Shown in pieces: positions 1 to 6,546 of a DNA stretch of 8,408 nt (the first letter of the stretch is position 1; each line of letters begins with the position of its first letter). The notes below the pieces were generated by a model, which saw only the letters and a list, made by a program, of their open reading frames with translations, was not told the DNA's origin and ran no database searches. Position numbers and translations under genes: made by a program. Source of the stretch: Alphaproteobacteria bacterium (GTDB lineage Bacteria; Pseudomonadota; Alphaproteobacteria; G02398745; G023898745); the NCBI GenBank assembly GCA_027366195.1, contig DAHXKW010000109.1:1-8408 (forward strand). Direction: 5' to 3'.

Positions 1-131
1 TCGAAATTGCTGAGCGCTCTATGCAAATTGCTGCAAATATTTGTACGTATACAAATGATCAACTTTCAAGTCTTTGCTTAACTTATAACGACCAAGGCGA
101 AATTTTAGACCTGAAAAGGAGGACAAAATAA
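1..131 (+). CDS. hslV: HslV (ClpQ) ATP-dependent protease peptidase subunit, 3' end only
   Basis: This is the C-terminal 42 codons of HslV, the threonine-type peptidase of the HslUV protease; the 5' part lies outside the window and the frame starts at base 3. The visible residues EIAERSMQIAANICTYTND match the conserved last helix of HslV (typically A..AL.IAADICIYTN), and hslU follows at once, as expected for an hslV-hslU operon. The TAA stop at 129-131 overlaps the hslU ATG at 131-133 by one base. The protein continues about 23 residues past the TYTN motif (tail ending KRRTK), whereas HslV proteins I know end within roughly 8 to 12 residues of it. The last codons of this tail contain the hslU ribosome-binding site. 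The catalytic N-terminal threonine cannot be checked here. Confidence 0.85.
   Translation, partial: EIAERSMQIAANICTYTNDQLSSLCLTYNDQGEILDLKRRTK
117..122 (+). promoter_or_regulatory. Ribosome-binding site of hslU, inside hslV
   Basis: A perfect AGGAGG lies 8 nt before the hslU ATG at 131. It sits in the final codons of hslV, which read as Lys-Arg-Arg, so the upstream gene's C-terminus and the downstream gene's initiation signal share the same bases. It firmly fixes the hslU start and implies co-transcription and probable translational coupling. Confidence 0.85.
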
Positions 132-1438
132 TGTCAACACAACTCACGCCTAAAGAATTAGTCACTGAACTAGACAAGTTTGTTATTGGTCATTATGATG
201 CTAAAAAAGCTGTATCAGTTGCTTTACGTAACCGTTGGCGCCGTATGCAAATCAGTGATCCTCAGTTACAAGAAGAAATTTTACCTAAGAACATTTTATT
301 AATTGGAACAACTGGCATTGGTAAAACAGAAATAGCAAGGCGTTTAGCGAAAATTGTCAATGCTCCTTTTATTAAAATAGAAGCTACGAAGTTTACAGAA
401 GTCGGCTATGTAGGGCGAGATGTTGATCAAATTATCCGAGATTTAGTTGAGATTGCCATTCAACAGGTACGCAAAACCATGCGTGAAGGGTATGAAGAGG
501 TTGCTCGGGATTTAGCTGTACAAAAAATGGTACGTATTATAAAATCCATGGGATTAAGTGAAAAAAGCGAATACGAAATCAAAAAAGAAATACTCAAAGG
601 CGTGTGGGATGACGAAGAAATAGAAATTAATTTACCAGACAACTACGGCTATAATTCTTCTTTCGACTTTTCAGGAAGCAATAAAGTATTACAATTCGGA
701 GAATGGCTTAACCGTACTTTCACAGACCGCTCTATGACCACATACATGACCGTCAAAGAAGCTTTGGAAAATTATGCAGATTATGAAGCTGATAAACTTC
801 TTGATCAGAATGATGTCATCACTGAAGCTTTAAACAATGTTGAGCAAAATGGCATCGTTTTTTTAGATGAAATCGATAAAATTTGTGTTGGCAGCCATGT
901 TAAACATTCAAATTCAGAAGTGTCACGTGAGGGTGTTCAAAGAGATCTCTTACCTCTTGTAGAAGGCACCGTTATCAATACCAAATACGGAAACATCAAA
1001 ACAGATCACATTCTGTTCATTGCATCGGGTGCATTTTATATGTCTAAACCTACAGACTTATTACCAGAATTACAGGGTCGTTTCCCTATTCGTGTTGAAA
1101 TGCAACCTCTTACTGAAACAGACTTTGTAGAAATTCTTCAGTCAACCGAATCTAGCCTACTGAAACAAATTTCAGCCTTGTTAGCAACAGAGAATGTTAA
1201 AATCAGCTTTACAAAAGATGCTATAACGACATTGGCACAACACGCTGTAAAAATTAACAAAGAACAAGAAAACATAGGTGCCAGACGTTTACACACCTTA
1301 CTTGAACGCGTCGTTGAAGAGGTTTCTTTTGAAGCATCTGAGTTAAATGGCCAGGAAATTATTATTGATGGAACTTACGTGAATAACAAAATCGGAGATC
1401 TTATTAATTCTCCTGACCTAATGAGGTTTATCTTATAA
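131..1438 (+). CDS. hslU: HslU (ClpY), ATPase subunit of the HslUV protease
   Basis: HslU is the cytoplasmic AAA+ hexamer that unfolds substrates and threads them into the HslV peptidase. At 435 aa it is close to the family's usual length. Visible landmarks are Walker A GTTGIGKT (59-66), the pore loop GYVGRD (92-97), an intermediate (I) domain at about 110-235, Walker B VFLDEID (243-249), the conserved block SREGVQRDLLPL (265-276), the sensor-1 region FIASGAF (296-302), the arginine-finger segment ELQGRFP with R317, and sensor 2 GARRLH (383-388). The C-terminus RFIL is the tail that docks into HslV pockets. The ATG is fixed by AGGAGG 8 nt upstream. One oddity is that Walker A reads GTTGIGKT where HslU normally has GPTGVGKT; the lysine and threonine are intact, so activity is expected. 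It overlaps hslV by one base and converges on murG 9 bases downstream. Confidence 0.97.
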   Translation: MSTQLTPKELVTELDKFVIGHYDAKKAVSVALRNRWRRMQISDPQLQEEILPKNILLIGTTGIGKTEIARRLAKIVNAPFIKIEATKFTEVGYVGRDVDQIIRDLVEIAIQQVRKTMREGYEEVARDLAVQKMVRIIKSMGLSEKSEYEIKKEILKGVWDDEEIEINLPDNYGYNSSFDFSGSNKVLQFGEWLNRTFTDRSMTTYMTVKEALENYADYEADKLLDQNDVITEALNNVEQNGIVFLDEIDKICVGSHVKHSNSEVSREGVQRDLLPLVEGTVINTKYGNIKTDHILFIASGAFYMSKPTDLLPELQGRFPIRVEMQPLTETDFVEILQSTESSLLKQISALLATENVKISFTKDAITTLAQHAVKINKEQENIGARRLHTLLERVVEEVSFEASELNGQEIIIDGTYVNNKIGDLINSPDLMRFIL

Positions 1439-1458
1439 CCCCTATTTTTATTTTTTTT
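1425..1458 (+). terminator. Possible rho-independent terminator of hslVU
   Basis: GGTTTAT at 1425-1431 can pair with ATAACC at 1435-1440, giving six base pairs with one bulged T and a very short loop. Two C residues and a T-rich tract, TATTTTTATTTTTTTT (1443-1458), follow. The stem overlaps the last codons of hslU and the T tract overlaps the 3' end of convergent murG, where it encodes the lysine tail. The stem is weak and poor in GC, so the call rests mainly on the T tract. No matching T tract exists on the other strand, so it would not serve murG. Confidence 0.35.
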
Positions 1459-2551
1459 GCTTACGAGTCTTTTTATCCTCAATTGCATAATTCATCTCTT
1501 GATCTAAAATATGTATTAATCTCTCAGTCGCATTAGGAACCGCCAAAGCTTTGATATGTTTTGCGAGTTGGATTAATATCTCTGGATCAGATATCAACTT
1601 GTTCAATACATTTGTCAGATTACGCATTGTGAAATCATATTCACGCATTAATATACACGCATGGCGGTCGGCTAAATAGGTTGCATTATATAGTTGATCC
1701 CCCTCAAGAGATGCACCATAAGGCACAAAAATAACAGGACGCCCCATTAAACATAATTCAGATATTGTAGATGCCCCAGCCCGTGCAATAACAAGGTGTG
1801 ACTGATTATAGAGGGAAGCTAAATCATGGAAAAAATCCTTGAGTATAACCGTACCTTTGAACTCTGAATAAATTTTTTTTACGTGCTCATAATCTTCTGG
1901 TCTAACATGTTGGTGAACAATAAGCTTAGCCTGTACATCTTCCGGTAAATGCATAACAGCTCTTGGAACAATCTGAGAGAAAATCCGACTTCCTTGACTT
2001 CCTCCAATTACGGTCAGGTTGAAATTACTCTTTGGTAAAGACTGATAAGCCTTACTCTTAATAAATACATTACGGGAAGGATTGCCAGTCCAAATTACTT
2101 TAGAGGATGCGGGAACTTTTGTTTTTTCAAATGAACATGCAACTCTCTTAACAATACGCATAAGGTAACGATTTGCTCGTCCCAAAATAGCATTTTGTTC
2201 ATGAATAATGGTGGGAATCCCCAATAGTCGGGCCGCCAAAAGTGGCGGAATAGTAACATAGCTTCCAAAACCAACTACGATATCTGGCTTCAAAGTGCAT
2301 AACAAATGATACGATTGATAGGTTTCTTGCAACATTGTGTATATAAAACGCATTTTATTACCTAGTCCAGGGTTAGAATAGCGTTTCATATATAAAACGT
2401 ACTTCTTATCACTATCGTCGAAAAAATGACTCCCTCTCTGGTCAGTAATATAAATTACCTCATCCCCACGCTCTTTTAGCGCCGCTCCCACACTTTGTGC
2501 TGGGAAAACGTGCCCTCCTGTACCCCCTGCCACTAGGATAATTGTTTTCAC
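1448..2551 (-). CDS. murG: MurG, lipid II-forming N-acetylglucosaminyltransferase
   Basis: MurG transfers GlcNAc from UDP-GlcNAc to lipid I (undecaprenyl-PP-MurNAc-pentapeptide) at the inner face of the cytoplasmic membrane, making lipid II. This 367-aa GT28-family protein has the N-terminal glycine loop AGGTGGHVFPA (8-18), a second loop GFGSYVTIPP (94-103), the HEQN motif (117-120), the inter-domain TGNPSR (155-160), GGSQGSR (183-189), and the UDP-GlcNAc-binding block ARAGASTISEL (256-266) with E265 in the ribose-binding position. DQLYNA follows at 285-290. The C-terminus is lysine-rich (KKTRKQKK), partly because of an A8 run in the gene. The start is GTG, which overlaps the ftsW TGA as GTGA and has a strong GGAGGTG site upstream. 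ftsW-murG is a classic division-cluster pair, but murC, which usually follows, is absent: the next gene is convergent hslU. Confidence 0.97.
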   Translation of the reverse strand: MKTIILVAGGTGGHVFPAQSVGAALKERGDEVIYITDQRGSHFFDDSDKKYVLYMKRYSNPGLGNKMRFIYTMLQETYQSYHLLCTLKPDIVVGFGSYVTIPPLLAARLLGIPTIIHEQNAILGRANRYLMRIVKRVACSFEKTKVPASSKVIWTGNPSRNVFIKSKAYQSLPKSNFNLTVIGGSQGSRIFSQIVPRAVMHLPEDVQAKLIVHQHVRPEDYEHVKKIYSEFKGTVILKDFFHDLASLYNQSHLVIARAGASTISELCLMGRPVIFVPYGASLEGDQLYNATYLADRHACILMREYDFTMRNLTNVLNKLISDPEILIQLAKHIKALAVPNATERLIHILDQEMNYAIEDKKTRKQKK

Positions 2552-3669
2552 AAAACACCTCCACCGCCAGGCATATCTTTTTTAGTTAAAGCGAGTAAAA
2601 TCCCACAAGATAAGCCCAAAGCCAGTAAGGACGAACCTCCATAACTAATAAAAGGCAATGTCATACCTTTTGTTGGAATCATGCCTAAAGAAGAAGCCAC
2701 ATTAATCAAAGTTTGCATAGATAACTGGGCCAACAACCCACTTGCCGTAATCATTGCAAAGAAACTTTGCGTATTCATAATACGAACTGTTGAACGAATA
2801 AGAAAAGCCATATAAAGAGCAACGATTACCATACAAAATATTATTCCAAATTCTTCCCCAATAACCGCAAAAATAAAATCCGCATGGGCATCTGGTACAT
2901 ATTTTTTAATAACCCCTTCCCCAGGACCGACTCCTGTTAATCCACCTTTTGCAATGGCTTGCAGAGATTTCATAACTTGGTATTGTTCATTTTGCTGCGA
3001 CAAAAACATATGAATTCGGTAGGAAACGTGTGGAAACAAAAAATAGACAGGCAGGAAAACAATAGGAATAAGTCCAAACAAAACAGCAATCCATACATAC
3101 GACAGACCTGCTACAAAAATCTGGACAAGCCAAGACCCTGTCATAATAACAGTCATCCCTAAATCTGGCTGCATCATAAGGCAAACCACAAGAAACACAA
3201 GTAAACCAATAGAAAATATTAACCCAGGATATGTCTCTGGATCCTGTTGTTGCTTAGCTAAAAACCAACCTGTTGTCACAGCAAAAAGAGGTTTGATAAA
3301 CTCAGAAACTTGCACTGAAGTGCCAAAAAATGTAATCCAGCGCTTTGCCCCTTTTATTTCTAATCCCATAAACGGCGTGGCCGTTAACAACGTAATAGCT
3401 AATATAAGTAAGACAAAACTAAGTTTTCTAATTTGAATATGATTGCACAGAGAAACACTAATCATAAGTAAAAACGAGGGCGCCAAATAAAGCAAATGTC
3501 GCTTTACAAAATAAAATTTTGGCAAACCGAATTGAACAGCCAATGGGGGGGAAGCTGAAAAAGATAGAATTACACCGATAACAATGATTGTAAAAAGCAA
3601 AAGAAACATGCTTCGGTCAATTGACCACCACCATTGCCCCAGGATACTTCTATCATTCCGCGCAAACAT
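2548..3669 (-). CDS. ftsW: FtsW, septal peptidoglycan glycosyltransferase (SEDS family)
   Basis: FtsW is the multi-pass divisome enzyme that polymerises lipid II into septal glycan strands, together with its class B PBP partner (FtsI). From the preferred ATG it has 373 aa and about ten hydrophobic segments. The N-terminus DRSILGQWWWSIDR is typical of alphaproteobacterial FtsW. Other SEDS landmarks are GTSVQVSEFIKP (116-127), QPDLG (167-171), GVGPGEG (246-252), the PDAHADFIF segment whose D264 corresponds to the essential catalytic aspartate, GEEFG, and PTKGMTLPFISYGGSS (332-347). RodA is the main alternative, but the WWW N-terminus and the neighbouring murG favour FtsW. The frame is open two codons further upstream (TTG at 3675), but ATG 3669 has GAGGT at 8-nt spacing. 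The start overlaps the mrp 3' end by 17 bases, and the stop overlaps murG by 4 bases. Confidence 0.95.
   Translation of the reverse strand: MFARNDRSILGQWWWSIDRSMFLLLFTIIVIGVILSFSASPPLAVQFGLPKFYFVKRHLLYLAPSFLLMISVSLCNHIQIRKLSFVLLILAITLLTATPFMGLEIKGAKRWITFFGTSVQVSEFIKPLFAVTTGWFLAKQQQDPETYPGLIFSIGLLVFLVVCLMMQPDLGMTVIMTGSWLVQIFVAGLSYVWIAVLFGLIPIVFLPVYFLFPHVSYRIHMFLSQQNEQYQVMKSLQAIAKGGLTGVGPGEGVIKKYVPDAHADFIFAVIGEEFGIIFCMVIVALYMAFLIRSTVRIMNTQSFFAMITASGLLAQLSMQTLINVASSLGMIPTKGMTLPFISYGGSSLLALGLSCGILLALTKKDMPGGGGVL
2556..2562 (-). promoter_or_regulatory. Ribosome-binding site of murG, inside ftsW
   Basis: On the minus strand GGAGGTG lies a few bases before the murG GTG start at 2551 (6 nt from GGAGG to the start codon). 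It is formed by the glycine codons of the FtsW C-terminal tail PGGGGVL. The strong site supports the non-ATG start and the GTGA stop-start overlap, hence translational coupling of ftsW and murG. Confidence 0.8.
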
Positions 3670-4648
3670 CAACAACTACCTCATCAAGTCTTTGACAAAT
3701 ATCACGCATATATCGCGGCATTGTCGAATCGTTATGACGCATACGCGTATCAATAGGTATAATACCTAAAAAAGGAATACCAACCTGTTCAGCAAAAGTT
3801 TCCACCGTATCTCTATTGAAGATAGAAGAATCATGATTGCAATGCTTACATTTAAAATAGCTCATATTTTCAATAATTCCGACAATAGGAATCTCAATAC
3901 GCCTTAGCATGTGGATAGTTCGCTCAACATCTGCTAAGGACAACAAATCAGGCGTTGAAACCAATAAGGCATGATCCGGCTTAACCATCTTTAAAAAAGA
4001 TAAGTGCGTATCATTCGTACCAGGGGGCATATCGACAATAAGGTAATCAAGTAATTCTTCTGGACTACCCCATGCCACATCAAAAAGCATTTGTTTCAAA
4101 GCGTGTTGTACCATAGGTCCTCGAAGTGCAATAGAAGCACCCTGCGGAACAAGCAGCCCCAAAGACATAAATACGCCCTTTAAATTCTTTGAGTCATTCA
4201 TCCAATAGATATCGTTAGGAACAATTTTTTCAAGCTCCGTGTTAATTGAAGGCCTTTGATAGCTTTGCACCATCTGAGGAACTGAAGGACCTGAGATATC
4301 TGCATCCAACAACCCCACACGGAAACCATATCGCGCTAATTCCTTCCCTAAATGAAAGGAAATCGTGGATTTACCAACCCCACCCTTGCCTGCCATAACT
4401 GCAATAATCTTCTTAACGTAGGGAATCTTATTAAATACGGTTGTAATAGATATATGAATTTCTCGATCTAGATCTGCCAAAATCTTTTTGATTTCTTGCT
4501 CTAAATCTTTCAGATCAGCATGTGGCCCTTTTTCTAAAGTGATCCGTATATTTGCCTCATCTGTAAATACACCAGATACCAAGCCAGAATCTATTAAATT
4601 TTGACCTTGGTAAACAAGTGTTTTTAATCTGTCCGTTACGACATCCAT
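3653..4648 (-). CDS. mrp: Mrp/ApbC-family iron-sulfur cluster carrier ATPase
   Basis: This 331-aa cytoplasmic P-loop ATPase of the Mrp/NBP35 family binds and delivers Fe-S clusters to apo-proteins. Residues 1 to about 75 form a short MIP18 (DUF59)-like domain with the recognisable SGLVSG (21-26). The ATPase domain has the deviant Walker A KGGVGKST (88-95), DADISGPSVP (115-124), the switch segment DMPPGTND (206-213), and ENMSYFKCKHC (260-270), whose C267 and C270 form the CxxC that holds a cluster at the dimer interface. The CxxC and MIP18 domain separate it from MinD/ParA despite its division-gene neighbours. The motif usually reads PPGTGD, and the FGxGG segment after CxxC is replaced by FNRDT; both are mild divergences. 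It is the first gene of an overlapping operon with ftsW and murG. The ATG is preceded by TTTTCCTC with no Shine-Dalgarno site. Confidence 0.93.
   Translation of the reverse strand: MDVVTDRLKTLVYQGQNLIDSGLVSGVFTDEANIRITLEKGPHADLKDLEQEIKKILADLDREIHISITTVFNKIPYVKKIIAVMAGKGGVGKSTISFHLGKELARYGFRVGLLDADISGPSVPQMVQSYQRPSINTELEKIVPNDIYWMNDSKNLKGVFMSLGLLVPQGASIALRGPMVQHALKQMLFDVAWGSPEELLDYLIVDMPPGTNDTHLSFLKMVKPDHALLVSTPDLLSLADVERTIHMLRRIEIPIVGIIENMSYFKCKHCNHDSSIFNRDTVETFAEQVGIPFLGIIPIDTRMRHNDSTMPRYMRDICQRLDEVVVDVCAE
3678..3682 (-). promoter_or_regulatory. Ribosome-binding site deciding the ftsW start
   Basis: On the minus strand GAGGT lies 8 nt before ATG at 3669, but only 2 nt before the TTG at 3675 and 5 nt before the TTG at 3672. 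The spacing favours the ATG, giving FtsW 373 rather than 375 residues. The site lies inside the mrp coding sequence. Confidence 0.6.
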
Positions 4649-4672
4649 GAGGAAAATATTGTATGGGCTTTC

Positions 4673-4688
4673 ACTTATGTAGTTATGT
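4673..4688. repeat. Tandem 8-bp direct repeat in the mrp leader
   Basis: ACTTATGT (4673-4680) is followed immediately by AGTTATGT (4681-4688), two 8-mers differing at one position. They lie just downstream of the likely mrp transcription start, where an operator could act. Chance is a real possibility in AT-rich DNA, and no regulator is identified. Confidence 0.3.
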
Positions 4689-4697
4689 TATCACAAA

Positions 4698-4706
4698 ATT
4701 ATATCA
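4698..4706 (-). promoter_or_regulatory. Extended -10 promoter for mrp-ftsW-murG
   Basis: On the minus strand the sequence is TGATATAAT, a perfect TATAAT (4703 to 4698) preceded by the extended -10 TGn. No good -35 lies 16-18 nt upstream, which extended -10 promoters tolerate. The predicted start near 4691 gives a leader of about 42 nt before the mrp ATG. The other side of this 148-bp divergent region, facing the MFS gene, offers only TATAAG at 4763-4768 without a well-spaced -35, so I do not call a promoter there. Confidence 0.5.
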
Positions 4707-4796
4707 TTTTGCACCAAAGCAGAGAGGGATACCCATTGCGCCTTACATAAAAGATGAATTAGTATAAGGTCAGAAGAGATCTTTGGATTCGTGTAA

Positions 4797-5999
4797 GTGA
4801 GCCGCTCTTCTAACAATCTCCCCCGCATACCGGGTACGGTTATATCCTTGGGGTGGGCTATGATGTGTAGCTCGGCATCTTATATCATGATACTTGGAAT
4901 TTTCGGCGTTTATTTGAAAACACTTGGACATACGCAGGTTTCAATAGGATTTTTAGAAGGTTTGTTTGAAGCCATTTCATTTTGCGTGAAACTTTGCTCT
5001 GGACTGCTAAGTGATATTTTACGCACAAGGAAAGGATTGATCGTTATCGGCTATGCCTTCTTATTTATTTCTCCGCCAACAGTTGCCCTTTCCACCTCTA
5101 CTTTAGGTGCTGTTTTTGGCAGAGCACTTAACCGCATCGGAAATGGCATTTGGTCCGTCCCAAGAGATGCGCTAGTAGGCGATATAGCCCCCAAAAAAAT
5201 GCGCGGGCAATGTTTCGGTCTTAAACGTTCTATGGGAACTATAGGATGCATTTTAGGAGGGGTAATAGCCTTTGTGGCTATGCATTATTTCCACTTTGGT
5301 TTTAAGGCGATTTTTGCTTTAGCAGGTATATCGGTCGCAATAGGTTTAGCCATCGTTATTGTAAGTGTGCAAGATTCTAATTCTGACCCAGCAATAGAAA
5401 AACGCCAAAAATTTAAACTATCAGATCTACGTGACTTAGGATGGGATTATGCCCTGATTATGTGCATAGCTGTTGTATTTTGGCTGTCGCGTATTGAGGA
5501 AGGTTTTATGCCCTTGTATGCTCATTTGCACTTTAACTTACCCTATTCTCATATCCCCCTCATTATGACAGTTTATAACATCACATATACTCTATCTTCT
5601 TATCCCATAGGCGTTTTGGCTGATCGAACAAATCGGATGGTATTTTTAGGCATAGGAATCGTCATATTAATTTTGGCTGACTTCAGCTTTTTCATGGCTA
5701 CCTCTCTTGTACATTTTTGGCTTGGTGTAATTCTATGGGGCGCACAAATGGGAATTGCTATGAATACCTTTACCACTCTGATTGTTGATGTCACACCAAA
5801 AAAGCTACACGGCACTGCATTTGGTTGTTACTACATCATTTGCGCCGTGTGTGTAATTATATCCAACAGTGCTGCTGGTTACGTTGCCGAAACCTGGGGG
5901 AATCACTATGCATACCTCGCTAGTGGTTGCGCTGCCTCTTTATCTCTAATCATTTTGATGCTAGTAATGAAATATCGAAAAATATCTGCCACTTATTAA
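4797..5999 (+). CDS. Major facilitator superfamily (MFS) transporter, substrate unknown
   Basis: This 400-aa inner-membrane permease has about twelve hydrophobic segments in two halves separated by a hydrophilic linker at about 192-212. It carries MFS motif A-like loops at GLLSDILRTRKG (69-80, loop 2-3) and GVLADRTNR (272-280, loop 8-9). The blocks GFLEGLFEA (51-59), GNGIWSVPRDALVGD (115-129) and MRGQCFGLKRSMGTIG (135-150) resemble a bacterial MFS subgroup with a G+GIR..PRDALIAD signature, whose substrates are mostly undefined. The GTG start has no clear ribosome-binding site. It is kept because the conserved first-helix block begins near residue 17, which the next ATG (4860, residue 22) would cut into. 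trcR starts one base after the stop, so the two are probably co-transcribed. The direction of transport cannot be inferred. Confidence 0.88.
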   Translation: MSRSSNNLPRIPGTVISLGWAMMCSSASYIMILGIFGVYLKTLGHTQVSIGFLEGLFEAISFCVKLCSGLLSDILRTRKGLIVIGYAFLFISPPTVALSTSTLGAVFGRALNRIGNGIWSVPRDALVGDIAPKKMRGQCFGLKRSMGTIGCILGGVIAFVAMHYFHFGFKAIFALAGISVAIGLAIVIVSVQDSNSDPAIEKRQKFKLSDLRDLGWDYALIMCIAVVFWLSRIEEGFMPLYAHLHFNLPYSHIPLIMTVYNITYTLSSYPIGVLADRTNRMVFLGIGIVILILADFSFFMATSLVHFWLGVILWGAQMGIAMNTFTTLIVDVTPKKLHGTAFGCYYIICAVCVIISNSAAGYVAETWGNHYAYLASGCAASLSLIILMLVMKYRKISATY

Positions 6000-6000
6000 A

Positions 6001-6543
6001 ATGCGCGCTCCAACAGCAACGACCTTATTGATGCCTAAAGCAACGGCATTGTGGCTCATTCAAAACACGAGTCTTACCTTCGATCAAATTGCCGATTTTT
6101 GTTGCTTGCATGTATTAGAGATACAAAATTTAGCAGATGCGCCCGAAGCAACTTTACGCCCATTTGATCCCATTGCTTCTTCGCAATTAACACTAAGCGA
6201 AATTAAGCGGTGTGAAGAAAACCCTAAAGAAAAATTAAAAATAACGGTATTACCTTTAGCTGAAGACTATACAAAAAAGAAATCACGCACACATTATATC
6301 CCTTTAATTAAGCGAGGCCTAAGACCTTCAGCTATTGCCTGGATTGTAAGCAAATACCCAGAACTACCTGACCGAGTCATTATAAGTTTAGTAGGTACAA
6401 CAGTACGAATGATTGAATCTATACGAGATCCAGATTATCGCAAAGCAAAAAACATTAAACCAGAAAGCCCTGTAATCAGTGGCCTTTGCACACAAGAAGA
6501 ATTCGACATTGCCGTCGCTCCCTATATAAAATCCGAGAAATGA
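6001..6543 (+). CDS. trcR: TrcR-type cell-cycle transcriptional regulator (DUF1013)
   Basis: This 180-aa protein matches the alphaproteobacterial TrcR/DUF1013 family, described as a transcription regulator linked to cell-cycle control. The recognised signatures are LMPKATALWLIQNTSLTFDQ (10-29), IADFCCLHVLEIQ (30-42), the DPIAS...LTLSEIKRCEENP segment (56-75), AIAWIVSKYPEL (111-122), LVGTTVRMIESIRD (130-143) and the C-terminal GLCTQEEFDIAVA (161-173). Two helix-turn-helix-like stretches (about 22-45 and 108-142) suggest DNA or RNA-polymerase contact, which is inference. ATG 6001 begins one base after the MFS stop and has no visible Shine-Dalgarno site, suggesting translation by re-initiation. 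ATG 6031 (residue 11) is possible but would remove residues just before the conserved MPKATA block. Its 3' end lies three bases from a convergent gene. Confidence 0.9.
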   Translation: MRAPTATTLLMPKATALWLIQNTSLTFDQIADFCCLHVLEIQNLADAPEATLRPFDPIASSQLTLSEIKRCEENPKEKLKITVLPLAEDYTKKKSRTHYIPLIKRGLRPSAIAWIVSKYPELPDRVIISLVGTTVRMIESIRDPDYRKAKNIKPESPVISGLCTQEEFDIAVAPYIKSEK

Positions 6544-6546
6544 AAA

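Noticed and set aside
460..642. Antisense open frames inside hslU, ftsW/mrp, the MFS gene and the metal-binding protein gene (for example 460-642, 2959-3162, 3584-3769, 5051-5251, 5600-5815, 6605-6847, 7135-7323), plus a same-strand frame at 2987-3184 within ftsW.
   Set aside because: Each lies within a confidently identified gene, has low-complexity or unrecognisable translation, and lacks its own credible initiation signal.
3653..4648. A MinD or ParA ATPase, suggested by the deviant Walker A motif beside division genes.
   Set aside because: The N-terminal MIP18-like domain, the DMPPGT segment and CKHC after ENMSYF identify Mrp/ApbC instead.
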